A stretch of 64,000 nt of DNA from Pseudolabrys sp. (GTDB lineage: Bacteria > Pseudomonadota > Alphaproteobacteria > Rhizobiales > Xanthobacteraceae): NCBI GenBank assembly GCA_017849615.1, contig JAFIGS010000033.1, forward strand, positions 38,186-102,185, written 5' to 3'. The position numbers were made by a program, and so were the translations under genes. Below the pieces are notes generated by a model. The model saw nothing but the letters and a program-made list of their open reading frames with translations. It searched no databases and had not been told where the DNA came from. This document shows positions 45,666 to 54,161 of this stretch, one piece after another (position 1 is the stretch's first letter; each line of letters opens with the position of its first letter).

Positions 45666-47741
45666 TCAGGCCCTTCCGATTTCGATATGCAGATTGCCGA
45701 AGGCGTCGACTTCAACCTTGTCCTGCGGGAACACCACGGTGGTCGAGGCATGCTCTTCGATCAGCGCCGGACCGTTGATGCGGTTGCCGGCCGCGAGCCT
45801 GGTGCGATCGTAGGTCGGCGTATCGACGCTGCCGACACCGGAGAAATAGACCTTCCGGCTGCCGCGGAAGGCGGCTTCGGCCGAAGCACCGCCGCCGGGC
45901 AGCTTCTCACGGTCCGGCTTCTTCATCGTGCCGACGGTCGCGGAGCGGAGCGACACGATCTCGGCCTTTTCATCGGGGTTATGGTAGCCGTAGCGGGTTT
46001 CATGCACGGCATCGAACATCTTTTTGATGCCGTCGCGGTCCTTGTTCCGGAACAGCTCCATCGGAATATCGACCGTGACGGCGTGCTCCTGACCGACATA
46101 GCGCATGTCGGCGCCGCGCAGCGAAACCGTATCCACCGTCATATCGCGGCTGCGCGCCAGGTCCTCGGCGCCGGCCTTCTCCATCGCCTGATAGAGCGCT
46201 TCCATCTCGTCAAATGACACGTCGGCAAACGGCTTGAACCAGGTGTTTACCAGGTCGCGTCGCAGATCGGCGAACAGCATGCCGTAGGCCGAAAAGTGCC
46301 CCGGCGCGAACGGAATGATGAGTTCTCCGATACGCAGCTCGCGCGCGATCATCGTAGCGTGCAGCGGCCCGGCGCCGCCATAGGCGATCATGGCGAAGTC
46401 GGCGGCATCGAGGCCGCGCTCCGTCGTGACCCAGCGCACCATATGCGCCATCTTGGTGACGGCAACGCGCAGAATGCCATCGGCCGCCTCCAGCGTGCCG
46501 AGATCGAGCGGCTTGCCAATCTTCGATTCGATCGCCTTTGTCGCGCCGTCGAGATCGAGCTTCATCTCGCCGCCGAGGAAGCGGTCCGGCGCGAGGCGGC
46601 CGAGCGCGAGGTTGCAATCCGTCACGGTCGGCTCGGTACCGCCGAGGCCGTAGCACACCGGACCGGGCGACGAGCCGGCGCTTTCCGGACCGACGCGCAG
46701 AGCGCCGGATTCGATCCGCGCGATCGAGCCGCCGCCGGTGCCGACTTCCTGAATGTCGATCATGGGAATTTGCAATGGCAGACCCGAGGCATAGCCACCC
46801 ACGATCTGGCCACCGGTCATCAACACGTCGCCCTGGTAAATAACACCGGCCTTGGCGGTGGTGCCGCCCATGTCGAAGGCGATGGCGTTCTTCAGGCCGA
46901 TCTGGTCGCACAGCACCTTGGAGCCGATGACGCCGGCGGCCGGCCCCGACTCCAGCATCCGGATGCAGGATTGCTGCGCTTCCTCGATGTCGAACAGGCC
47001 GCCGGTCGACTGCACCACCAGGAAGTTGCCGGTGAAGCCGGTTTCCGCGAGATGCTCATCCATCTCGCCGAGATAGCGGCGCACGCGCGGTCCGACATAG
47101 GCGTTCGCCGCCGTCGTCGAGGTGCGCTCGTATTCGCGATACTCCTGCGACAGCTCGTGCGACGCCGTGACGAAGAGGTCGGGGAACGCCTTCTCGACGA
47201 TCTCCTTGGCGCGCTTCTCGTGCGTCGGGTTCCGGTAGGAGTGCAGGAACAGGATGGCGATGGCCTTGACGCCCTTCTTCACCGCCTCGGCGACGGTATC
47301 GAGCACCTGTTGCTCGTCGAGCGGGATGAGCACGCGGCCCTGGGCGTCGCAGCGCTCGCGGATGTCGAAACGCATGTCGCGGTCGATCAGCGGCTTGTGC
47401 TTCTGGAAGAACAGATTGTAGGCCTCCGGCCGGTTGACGCGGCCGATCTCGTAGATGTCGCGGAAGCCCTGCGTCGTCAGCAGCGCACACGGCGCGCCGG
47501 TGCGTTCCAGGATGGTGTTGATCGCCACCGTGGTGCCGTGCAGGAACAACTGCGCCTGCGGAAACGAGGCGCCGGCCTTCTCGACGCCGGTCTCGATGCC
47601 GGTCACCAGCCGCTGATGTGTGGTCAGCGTCTTGCCGAGCATCAGCTTGCCGGTTGGCTCGTCGAAGGCAGCCACATCGGTGAAGGTGCCGCCGACGTCG
47701 GCGGACAGGCGCAGACGTCCCTGAACTAGTTTCGCATCCAC
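45666..47741 (-). CDS. Hydantoinase A/oxoprolinase-family protein (HyuA-like)
   Basis: 691 residues, the ATP-binding partner of the B subunit. The sugar-kinase/Hsp70-like phosphate loops are visible: SADVGGTFTDVAAFD at the N-terminus and NAIAFDMGGTTAKAGVI in the middle. LFLHGTTVAINTILERTGA and QEVGTGGGSIARIESGAL with GPESAGSSPGPVCYG are hallmarks of hydantoinase A, 5-oxoprolinase and acetone carboxylase subunits. The context (DUF1445 protein and ABC importer upstream) favours a lactam or imide rather than a ketone. A palindromic repeat fills the gap to the DUF1445 gene upstream. Confidence 0.92.
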   Translation of the reverse strand: MDAKLVQGRLRLSADVGGTFTDVAAFDEPTGKLMLGKTLTTHQRLVTGIETGVEKAGASFPQAQLFLHGTTVAINTILERTGAPCALLTTQGFRDIYEIGRVNRPEAYNLFFQKHKPLIDRDMRFDIRERCDAQGRVLIPLDEQQVLDTVAEAVKKGVKAIAILFLHSYRNPTHEKRAKEIVEKAFPDLFVTASHELSQEYREYERTSTTAANAYVGPRVRRYLGEMDEHLAETGFTGNFLVVQSTGGLFDIEEAQQSCIRMLESGPAAGVIGSKVLCDQIGLKNAIAFDMGGTTAKAGVIYQGDVLMTGGQIVGGYASGLPLQIPMIDIQEVGTGGGSIARIESGALRVGPESAGSSPGPVCYGLGGTEPTVTDCNLALGRLAPDRFLGGEMKLDLDGATKAIESKIGKPLDLGTLEAADGILRVAVTKMAHMVRWVTTERGLDAADFAMIAYGGAGPLHATMIARELRIGELIIPFAPGHFSAYGMLFADLRRDLVNTWFKPFADVSFDEMEALYQAMEKAGAEDLARSRDMTVDTVSLRGADMRYVGQEHAVTVDIPMELFRNKDRDGIKKMFDAVHETRYGYHNPDEKAEIVSLRSATVGTMKKPDREKLPGGGASAEAAFRGSRKVYFSGVGSVDTPTYDRTRLAAGNRINGPALIEEHASTTVVFPQDKVEVDAFGNLHIEIGRA

Positions 47742-47768
47742 TTTCCGTTACTCCTCGTTCGTCCTTCA

Positions 47769-47899
47769 GTCATTCCGGGGCGCGAGCGCAGCTCGCTTAA
47801 CCCGGAATCCAGCTTTTCAGTTTCGATCTGGATTCCGGATCGCCGCCATAGCGCGTCGAAGACGCGCGTAAACGCGCTAATGGCGGCGTCCGGAATGAC
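47769..47899. repeat. Palindromic extragenic repeat, family B, copy 2
   Basis: Starts GTCATTCCGGGGCGC and ends CGTCCGGAATGAC, with CCCGGAATCCAG and CTGGATTCCGGATCGC in the middle. The right half is longer than in the other copies (an extra hairpin CGCCGCCAT...ATGGCGGCG). It lies inside the HyuA operon. Confidence 0.8.
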
Positions 47900-47909
47900 G
47901 GCATGATCC

Positions 47910-48686
47910 TCATGGTGTCATCAGGCTTGTCGCCCGAAGATCGGTGATGAAACTGTGCGCGGCGGCATGCACGATGAAGAGCGGCAGCTTCGCCGCCTCC
48001 GCCGCCGATTGCGGCGTCACGCCGCAAGCCCAGAACAGCGCGGTCTTGTCTTTCGGCACCCGGCCGACCGGGCCGCCGAAAACGGGATTGTCGATGTCCG
48101 CGCCGATGCCGGCGGGATCGCCGATATGGATCGGCGCGCCGTGATTGAACGGAAAACGCGCCGAGACCTGCGTGGCGACGATGGCCTGCTGCGGCGTCAG
48201 CCAGCGCATGGTGACGAACAGGTCGCCCTTGAACGGCCCGGCCGGCTCGGTCGGCGTCGTGGTGCGCAGCACCCAGCGGTCCTTGTCCGTGGGCACGCCG
48301 GCACGCTCGAAAGCATCGTCGAAGGTGATGCCGGAGCCGATCAGGAACGACACCAGGTCGTCCCGCCACAGGTCGGAGATATCGGTGCGATCGTCCTGGC
48401 GCTCGCCGTCGACGAAGACAGTGTAGCGGGCAAGATCGGTGCGCAGGTCCGCGGTCGGCGCCAGCTTGCGCGGCACCGGATCGCCGGCCTCGAGCACTTC
48501 CAGCACTGGACAAGCGTGCTGGTTGCGCTGGCAATACAGCATGAAGTCGAAGGCATAGGCCTTCGGCATGATGGCCAGATTGCACTGCACGAAGCCGTGC
48601 GCCTTGCCCCGGCTCGAACCGGTGTAACGGCCGGCGCGAATATCAGCGCGCACGCGCTGGCTCTCGAGAAGCGCATCGCTTTTCAC
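47910..48686 (-). CDS. DUF1445 protein, putative hydro-lyase (D-glutamate cyclase-like)
   Basis: 258 residues from a GTG (48684-48686) that overlaps the stop of the upstream gene (GTGA). Family marks include RYTGSSRGKAHGFVQCNLAI, AYAFDFMLYCQRNQHACPVL, GPFKGDLFVTMRWL and FWACGVTPQ. DUF1445 forms the N-terminal part of mammalian D-glutamate cyclase, and its Bacillus member YcsI sits with the 5-oxoprolinase genes (both from memory). Here it is again next to an oxoprolinase-type A-B pair, which supports a role on D-glutamate, 5-oxo-D-proline or an analogue. Direct evidence for its reaction is lacking. Confidence 0.87.
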   Translation of the reverse strand: MKSDALLESQRVRADIRAGRYTGSSRGKAHGFVQCNLAIMPKAYAFDFMLYCQRNQHACPVLEVLEAGDPVPRKLAPTADLRTDLARYTVFVDGERQDDRTDISDLWRDDLVSFLIGSGITFDDAFERAGVPTDKDRWVLRTTTPTEPAGPFKGDLFVTMRWLTPQQAIVATQVSARFPFNHGAPIHIGDPAGIGADIDNPVFGGPVGRVPKDKTALFWACGVTPQSAAEAAKLPLFIVHAAAHSFITDLRATSLMTP

Positions 48687-49804
48687 GCCGCGCCTCCCTC
48701 GATCTCGACTTCGTACAGTTGAGCAAAACCGGTCTTGTCGGAGGTAAAGACGACGCGCGTGCCGTCCGGCGAAAAGCGCGGATGCGGATGGGTGTGCTGA
48801 CGCGCCTCCACCGCGACCGGGCCGTCGTTGTACGGGAACGGATGGGCCCAGTGCGCGCCCTCGGACGTCGCCTCGCTGGCGCAAAGAAACTGAGGCTCGC
48901 CGCCGCCAAGGCCATCGAGCGGCAGGATGTGCAGGCCCTTGTCGGGAAAGTTGGTGTCGCAGACAAAGCGTGTCCCTGTCGCGTCCGGCGCGGCGTGCCA
49001 GGCCGGGAAGCGGTTGAGCCATTCGGCTTTGCCGGTCGCAAGGTCAATCACGCGCATGCCACGCGGCCAGTCGATGAAGGCGATCGCCTTGCGGCCTGGC
49101 AGCCAGACCTCGTGGGTCACCCACTGCATCTTGTCTTCGCGCTCGTAGACGCGCTTGTTGACGCCCTCGCGCGTCACGGTCCAGACGCGGTCGGTCAGCG
49201 GGCCGGCATAGAGAATAAGGTTGTCGTCGTCCGGGCAGAACTGCGGGTGACCGATGGTGTCGCGCTCGAGAATGACGCGGCTGGTGGCGGCCTTGGTGTC
49301 GATCAGCACGAAACGCGACACCTTGCCGGATTTCACCGGGATGGCCCACCAGCGGCCGTTCGCCGACAGCGTGGTGGTGCCCATGGCGGCGCCGACCATG
49401 CCCTTCTCGCGCATTTCGACCGCGCCGAAATCGGCGAGTTGCGTCTCGCTGAAGTCCGTCAGGTCGATCCGCCACGCGCCCGTGCCGGCAACGTAATAGA
49501 CGGCGCGTCCGTCCGGCGCCGGATAGATCGACCATTCGGCCAGATCGCCCCGATCGGTGACCTGCACGATCTCGCCCGCCACGCGGTCCTCGTAATAGAT
49601 CTGCGGCCGGCCGGTGCGATGCGACACGAAGAACAGCTTGGCGCCCGTCCGGTCATAGGCCGGCACGAAGAAGAACGGATGATGGTGAATGCTGGCGTGA
49701 TCGGTGACTTGCCGCACCTGCCGTCCCGATCCCGGGTCGGTGAACGCGCGGGACTCCGCCGCAAAGCGGGCCCCGCGCGTTGTTTTTGTGGCTGTCCGAA
49801 GCAT
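48683..49804 (-). CDS. Oligogalacturonate-lyase-like beta-propeller protein
   Basis: 373 residues of short WD/TolB-like beta repeats (QVTDRGDLAEWSIYPAPDGR, RFSPDGTRVVFTSDKTG) and no signal peptide, so cytosolic. Q336, H339 and H341 (RQHTHPHPRF), with H270 (PAWHAAPD) about 66 residues before, mirror the Gln-x2-His-x-His and distant His manganese ligands of oligogalacturonate lyase (from memory). It could therefore be a metal-dependent lyase on an uronate-like or other acid. Its place between an ABC importer and DUF1445/HyuAB genes is unusual for pectin breakdown, so its substrate may be different. An ordinary TolB-like propeller is the alternative. Confidence 0.7.
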   Translation of the reverse strand: MLRTATKTTRGARFAAESRAFTDPGSGRQVRQVTDHASIHHHPFFFVPAYDRTGAKLFFVSHRTGRPQIYYEDRVAGEIVQVTDRGDLAEWSIYPAPDGRAVYYVAGTGAWRIDLTDFSETQLADFGAVEMREKGMVGAAMGTTTLSANGRWWAIPVKSGKVSRFVLIDTKAATSRVILERDTIGHPQFCPDDDNLILYAGPLTDRVWTVTREGVNKRVYEREDKMQWVTHEVWLPGRKAIAFIDWPRGMRVIDLATGKAEWLNRFPAWHAAPDATGTRFVCDTNFPDKGLHILPLDGLGGGEPQFLCASEATSEGAHWAHPFPYNDGPVAVEARQHTHPHPRFSPDGTRVVFTSDKTGFAQLYEVEIEGGAA

Positions 49805-49814
49805 CGCCGTCCTG

Positions 49815-50885
49815 TCAGGCCTTGTAGTTCTTGGCCTGCTCGATGATCTTGGCGCGGTCGAAATCGTTGATCTCGTCGATCAGCTCGTTCGACATCAGCG
49901 GCTTCACATCCTTGATATCGAGGCCGAGGAACTGCGCGTCGCGCTGCAACTCGTCCTCGCGGATGAAGCCCATCTTGGTGTTCTCGTAAGGCGGGCGGAA
50001 CAGCGGAATGCGGCGCTGCGCCGCGAACAGCACGGACTTGACGGCGTCCGCCTCGGAAGCGCCGCGCGGCGCGGTTTCCGGATAGAGCTTGAGGAAGACG
50101 CGGGCGCCCGCCTCGGGATTGGCCAGTAGGAACTCCGACGATTTCGCCACCGCGCGGGCAAAGCCGACGCAAGTCTTGCGATCGGACTGCAGCGTTTTCG
50201 CCATCGTCGAGATGAACAGGCCGCCAATCAGCGGCACGTCCTTGGGACGCGGCAGCATGCGAATCGGAATGCTGGCCGCTTCGATCTGACCGAAGCCGGT
50301 GTCGAAATAGGCGAGCGCGTCGATCACGCCGCGCTGCAGGGCGACGCCCGCGGTGACGCCGGCGCCGACCGCGACCCAGGTAACATCCTTGTCTGGGTCA
50401 ATGCCGATGTTCTTGAGCACGGCGCGGGTCACCGGATAGTCGGTGGTCGCCAGATCAGAGACGCCGATCTTCTTGCCCTTGAGCTCGTTGTAGGACTTGA
50501 GGCCCGAGCTCTCGAGCACGGCCACGTCCCACTTATAGGGATAGGTGTATTCGTAGTAGTTCACGATCGGCGGCAGCTCGCCCTTGGCGAACAGCGGCAT
50601 CTGGAAACTTGGCGTGCCGACGGCGAACTGCGTCTCACCCTTGTCGAGCGCGATCTGCGCATTCGAATTGCCGCCGAGCGGGCGCGCGGTGAAGTCGAGG
50701 CCCTCTTCCTTGTAGTAGCCCAGGCCACTGCCGATCAGGATGTTGATGATGATAGGGTTGATCGACTTGATGCCGAAGCCCATCGAAACCTTCTTCAACT
50801 CCTGCGCGCGCAGGATGGACGGCGCGGCAACCCCGGCCAGCGCGACCGCGCCGATGCCTTTGACGACTGTACGACGTGTGGTCAT
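49815..50885 (-). CDS. NitT/TauT-type ABC transporter substrate-binding protein
   Basis: 356 residues from the ATG 50883-50885 (GGAGGAAACA upstream); the longer frame is a shadow of the permease gene. A Tat signal (TTRRTVVKGIGAVALAGVAA, cleavage near LRAQEL) is followed by the SsuA/NMT1-like domain: GSGLGYYKEEGLDFTARPLG and LKGKKIGVSDLATTDYPVTR. It binds a small acidic or sulfonate-like compound in the periplasm. It lies 22 bp after the permease gene and 10 bp before the lyase-like gene, all in one operon. Confidence 0.92.
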   Translation of the reverse strand: MTTRRTVVKGIGAVALAGVAAPSILRAQELKKVSMGFGIKSINPIIINILIGSGLGYYKEEGLDFTARPLGGNSNAQIALDKGETQFAVGTPSFQMPLFAKGELPPIVNYYEYTYPYKWDVAVLESSGLKSYNELKGKKIGVSDLATTDYPVTRAVLKNIGIDPDKDVTWVAVGAGVTAGVALQRGVIDALAYFDTGFGQIEAASIPIRMLPRPKDVPLIGGLFISTMAKTLQSDRKTCVGFARAVAKSSEFLLANPEAGARVFLKLYPETAPRGASEADAVKSVLFAAQRRIPLFRPPYENTKMGFIREDELQRDAQFLGLDIKDVKPLMSNELIDEINDFDRAKIIEQAKNYKA

Positions 50886-50907
50886 TGTTTCCTCCGTGCT
50901 TGTTTTT

Positions 50908-51765
50908 TTAACGTTTTCCACGATCCGCCCAGTGAATGAGCGACCGCTCGACCCGGCGCACGATGAGGTGCAACAGGATTCCTGTGATGCCGAGCACGAC
51001 GAGCGCCGCGAAAACGCCGGCGACGTCGGTAACGGCCTGAGCCTTGGTGATGGCGACGCCCATGCCTTCCTGGGCGCCAAGGAATTCGGCGACGATGGTG
51101 CCGAGCAGCGCGTAGACAATGCCCATGTCGAGGCCGGCGAAGATATACGGCGCAGCCGACGGCAGCTTGACCAGACGGTAGGTCTCGAGGCGCGAAGCCG
51201 AGAGCACCTTCATCAGCTCGATGCGCTCGACCTCGGCGGCGCGCATGCCGGCAAAGGTGTTCACCATCATCGGAAAGAAGGCGAGCAACGCGGCCATTGC
51301 GATCTTGGAGCCGTCGCCGAAGCCGCACCAGATGACGATCAGCGGCGCAATGGCGACCTTCGGCAGGCTCTGCAACGCGAAGGCATACGGCATCAGCGCG
51401 GTCTCGACCGCGCGGAATTCGGCCATCAGCGAGCCGAAGAACAGGCCGAGCAGCGCGCCGATGAGAAAGCCGGCCAGCGCATTGGACATGGTGCTCCACA
51501 ACGGCAGGTACCAGCCGAGCGGGCTGCTGACCGGAACGGCAATGCCGCTCCACAACGCGACCACCACCTGCTCCGGCGCCGGCAGGATGTAGGACGGCAC
51601 GTTCAGCAGGTTCACCGACAGCTTCCACACCAGGATGAGCGTCAGGAAGCCCGCGAAGCCGATTCCGATGTTGCGAAAGCGTACGTTGCGGCGGCGGTTC
51701 TTTTCCGCCGCCGACGAAATCGCGATCATCTCCATCGCATTCGATTCCGTGCGAATGTCGGTCAT
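50908..51765 (-). CDS. NitT/TauT-type ABC transporter permease
   Basis: 285 residues with six helices and the coupling loop IELMKVLSASRLETYRLVKL. LPKVAIAPLIVIWCGFGDGS is typical of the SsuC/TauC family. It starts 5 bp after the ATPase stop and is followed by the binding-protein gene. It is only distantly like the permease at 36.7 kb, so the two importers are not a recent duplication. Confidence 0.92.
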   Translation of the reverse strand: MTDIRTESNAMEMIAISSAAEKNRRRNVRFRNIGIGFAGFLTLILVWKLSVNLLNVPSYILPAPEQVVVALWSGIAVPVSSPLGWYLPLWSTMSNALAGFLIGALLGLFFGSLMAEFRAVETALMPYAFALQSLPKVAIAPLIVIWCGFGDGSKIAMAALLAFFPMMVNTFAGMRAAEVERIELMKVLSASRLETYRLVKLPSAAPYIFAGLDMGIVYALLGTIVAEFLGAQEGMGVAITKAQAVTDVAGVFAALVVLGITGILLHLIVRRVERSLIHWADRGKR

Positions 51766-51770
51766 GGCGA

Positions 51771-52604
51771 TTACTCCAGCAGCATGCGGATTTCGCGCGC
51801 GAGCGCGGTGTGGGTCTCGTTGCCCAGCATCTCGGTGGCGACGCGCGGGCGCGGCAGATCGACCTTGAGCTCGCGGACGATGCGGCCCGGCCGCGGCGAC
51901 ATCACGATGATGCGATCGCCGAGGAAGATCGCTTCGTCGATCGAATGGGTGATGAGCACCACGGTCTTGCCGCTCGCCATCCAGATGCGCTGCAATTCGG
52001 CATTCATGCGTTCCCGCGTCAGCGCGTCGAGGGCGCCGAACGGTTCGTCCATGAGAAGAAGTTGCGGGTCGCGCGCCAGCGCGCGCACGATGGCGGCGCG
52101 CTGCTGCATGCCGCCCGACAATTCGTAGGGGTACTTGTTCTCGAAGCCCTCGAGACCCGCGACCTTGAGCAGCGCCTTGATCTGGTCGATCAGTTGCTCG
52201 GTCTTCCTGGCGCCGCCGACCCTGAGCGGCAGGAGAACGTTCTCCATCACGGTGAACCAGGGCAACAGATTGGCCTGCTGGAACACGACCCCGACCTCTT
52301 CCGACGGGCCGTTCAGCGCCTTGCCGGCGAGCGACGATGTGCCGTGATCCGAGGTATCGAGGCCGGCCAGCAGACGCAGCAACGTCGTCTTGCCGCAGCC
52401 CGACGGGCCAACGAGACAGACGAACTCGCCTTCGCCGACATTCAGGTTGACGTGATCAAGCGCGAGGACCGCCTCGCCGGCGACCGTCGGATAAATCTTG
52501 ACGACATCCTTCACCGCGATGAGCGGTGAACGCGCGGTCTGCATTTTTGCACCGGCCGCGGCGCCGATCCCGGCAGCAGTCGGTGCATCGACAGCAAAAG
52601 TCAT
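51771..52604 (-). CDS. NitT/TauT-type ABC transporter ATPase
   Basis: 277 residues from the ATG 52602-52604 (GGAAGG upstream). Walker A GPSGCGKTT, Q-loop VVFQQANLLPW, signature LSGGMQQR, Walker B LLLMDEPFGALD and H-loop VLITHSIDEA are intact. An Ala/Gly-rich N-terminal segment of about 25 residues precedes the domain. It is the first transport gene of the operon, 95 bp after the IclR gene. Confidence 0.94.
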   Translation of the reverse strand: MTFAVDAPTAAGIGAAAGAKMQTARSPLIAVKDVVKIYPTVAGEAVLALDHVNLNVGEGEFVCLVGPSGCGKTTLLRLLAGLDTSDHGTSSLAGKALNGPSEEVGVVFQQANLLPWFTVMENVLLPLRVGGARKTEQLIDQIKALLKVAGLEGFENKYPYELSGGMQQRAAIVRALARDPQLLLMDEPFGALDALTRERMNAELQRIWMASGKTVVLITHSIDEAIFLGDRIIVMSPRPGRIVRELKVDLPRPRVATEMLGNETHTALAREIRMLLE

Positions 52605-52699
52605 TGTCCAGCCTTCCACCTTGACGTTTCGTTTCCATCCGAATGGCTTTGGCGCCATCTCATGTTGTTGGAAAAAACCCGCGGTTCTCTGAACTCTCC

Positions 52700-53614
52700 T
52701 CACACGGCAACCGAGACCGAGCCGCTCGCCTGAATGGCGCGGGCAATGTCCGCGGCGGCGCGCTGCACGGCGCCGAGCGCATGCTCGCGGAATTCTTTCG
52801 ACGACATCTGGATTTGCGGAACGGCCACGCTGACCGAGGCGAGCGGGTAGTTGTCGACATCGAGCACCGGCATGGCGAGAACGCGCAAACCGCTGCCGAA
52901 ATAGGAATCGCGCAGCGAATAGCCGCATTCGCGCACGTTGCGCAGACTGTCGTCGATTTCGTCGCGCTTCATCGGCTTGTGCGGGAATGAGCCAGGGCGC
53001 GGCTTGAGGGCCAGCACGCGTTCGAGTTCGGCCGGAGGCAGAAAGGCGAGCATCGCCTCGCCGATCGTGCTCCAGAATGCGGGAATCGTGGTGCCGATGC
53101 GAATATCGACGCCGATACGCGTCAGGCCGGCGCGGACGCGTTCGACATAGAGAATGTCGGCGCCGTCGAGCACGCCGAGCGACGCCGCCTCGTTCACCTC
53201 GCCAACCAGCGAACGCAGGATCGGCCGCGCCAGTTCGCGCAGATCGGCGCGGGCAATGGCGTGGAAGCCGAGATCGGTAACCTTCAAGGTAAGACGAAAG
53301 CGCTTGCTGTCCGGCACGCGCGCGATGTAACCGGCCATCACCAGCGTGTTGAGCATGCGGAAGGCCGTGCCGGGATCGATCTTCGCGAGACCCGCGACTT
53401 CGCTGAGCGTCAGTTCGGGACGCTCGGCGGTGAAGGCTTCGAGAACGCGCAATCCCTTGGCGAGGGAGTTGACGAGATTGCGGGAATCCTCTTCCGCCTC
53501 GGGCCGTCCGATCGCCGCGCTGGCGCTCGTCGGCGCGCCGGCTGCCAAATGGCTGCCCGCACCACGGCCGACAACGCCTTGCCGTACGGCTTTGACGCGC
53601 TTCTCTCCCGGCAT
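52700..53614 (-). CDS. IclR-family transcriptional regulator
   Basis: 304 residues from the ATG 53612-53614 (MPGEKRVKAV); the longer frame to 53854 is not supported. After a variable N-terminus, the winged helix reads LAKGLRVLEAFTAERPELTL and then SEVAGLAKIDPGTAFRMLNTL. The ligand domain has ERVRAGLTRIGVDIRIGTTI and GEAMLAFLPPAELERVLAL. It heads the operon of ABC importer, lyase-like, DUF1445 and HyuAB genes and is its likely regulator. A TTTTCG-N5-CGAAAA dyad 28 bp upstream could be its operator. Confidence 0.92.
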   Translation of the reverse strand: MPGEKRVKAVRQGVVGRGAGSHLAAGAPTSASAAIGRPEAEEDSRNLVNSLAKGLRVLEAFTAERPELTLSEVAGLAKIDPGTAFRMLNTLVMAGYIARVPDSKRFRLTLKVTDLGFHAIARADLRELARPILRSLVGEVNEAASLGVLDGADILYVERVRAGLTRIGVDIRIGTTIPAFWSTIGEAMLAFLPPAELERVLALKPRPGSFPHKPMKRDEIDDSLRNVRECGYSLRDSYFGSGLRVLAMPVLDVDNYPLASVSVAVPQIQMSSKEFREHALGAVQRAAADIARAIQASGSVSVAV

Positions 53615-53641
53615 GTCCTGCCTTTTTGAACACCGCTTCCT

Positions 53642-53658
53642 TTTTCGGAATGCGAAAA
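53642..53658. promoter_or_regulatory. Inverted repeat TTTTCG-GAATG-CGAAAA (candidate IclR operator)
   Basis: Perfect 6-bp arms with a 5-nt spacer. IclR-type regulators often bind dyads of this size at their own promoter. It lies 28-44 bp upstream of the IclR start, which suits autoregulation. Confidence 0.4.
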
Positions 53659-53890
53659 TTATTTGCAGAAATATTAGACGACTTTCGCCGCATACCGTCA
53701 ATCGCGCATGACGCGAGACGCTGCGTTGATTCGCGTTCGACGACGGGTAAACGAATGGCCGATGGGAAAAAAGGCCGGTGGATGAAGGAGCGCCCGGCCG
53801 CTCGACAAGCTGCCCGCGCTCAAATTGCCGGCGCAAAGCCGCCTCGGCGCACAATCAAGTTCGGAACATGACAGCGGTGTGAATAGTTAT

Positions 53891-53923
53891 TGCAATGCAC
53901 CGATATTGATGCTGCAATGCACC
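53891..53923. repeat. Direct repeat TGCAATGCACC x2, 22-bp period
   Basis: Perfect 11-bp copies at 53891-53901 and 53913-53923. The period is about two helical turns, so a dimeric regulator could bind both on one face. They end 27 bp upstream of the start of the 65-residue gene. Confidence 0.5.
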
Positions 53924-53950
53924 AGACCCGAATAGTCGGAGGGATCGACT

Positions 53951-54148
53951 ATGAAGATCGCAAAACGTCTGCAACGCCAGGCGGATACCTGTGCCCACCT
54001 CGCCGCTGCGACCTATGACGAGGAGAGCCGCGAACGCTATTTGCGGCTTGAACAGCTCTATCGGGACATGCTGCTCGGCGACCGCGAGGCCGAAAATCGT
54101 TTCGCCGGCGTCCTGAACCCTGAACTTCCGATACAACGGCTGAGCTGA
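53951..54148 (+). CDS. Small soluble protein, unknown function
   Basis: 65 residues, almost all helical and charged (YDEESRERYLRLEQLYRDML). A strong ribosome site GGAGGG lies 8 bases before the ATG, which together with ordinary codon use makes it a likely real gene. Small proteins of this look (a CAHLAAATYDEESRERY helix pair) are common in Bradyrhizobium-type genomes, without known function. It is a single gene converging with the RidA gene. Confidence 0.7.
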   Translation: MKIAKRLQRQADTCAHLAAATYDEESRERYLRLEQLYRDMLLGDREAENRFAGVLNPELPIQRLS

Positions 54149-54161
54149 CCCGCGCGTGACC

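Larger units (their letters stand above)
53615..53950. other. Divergent intergenic region (336 bp)
   Basis: Between the IclR gene and a small plus-strand gene. It contains the TTTTCG-N5-CGAAAA dyad, an ATTT-GCAG-AAAT repeat beside it (53661-53672) and a pair of TGCAATGCACC direct repeats. It is locally AT-richer than its surroundings. I see no further gene. Confidence 0.5.

Noticed and set aside
43756-47741. HyuA/HyuB pair as acetone or acetophenone carboxylase
   Set aside because: No gamma subunit or ketone-pathway gene is nearby; the DUF1445 and importer context fits a lactam better, though sequence alone cannot settle it.
51771-53693. 640-codon frame joining the ATPase with sequence opposite or within the IclR gene
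   Set aside because: Only the part from 52604 down is an ATPase; the rest is the IclR gene in another frame.
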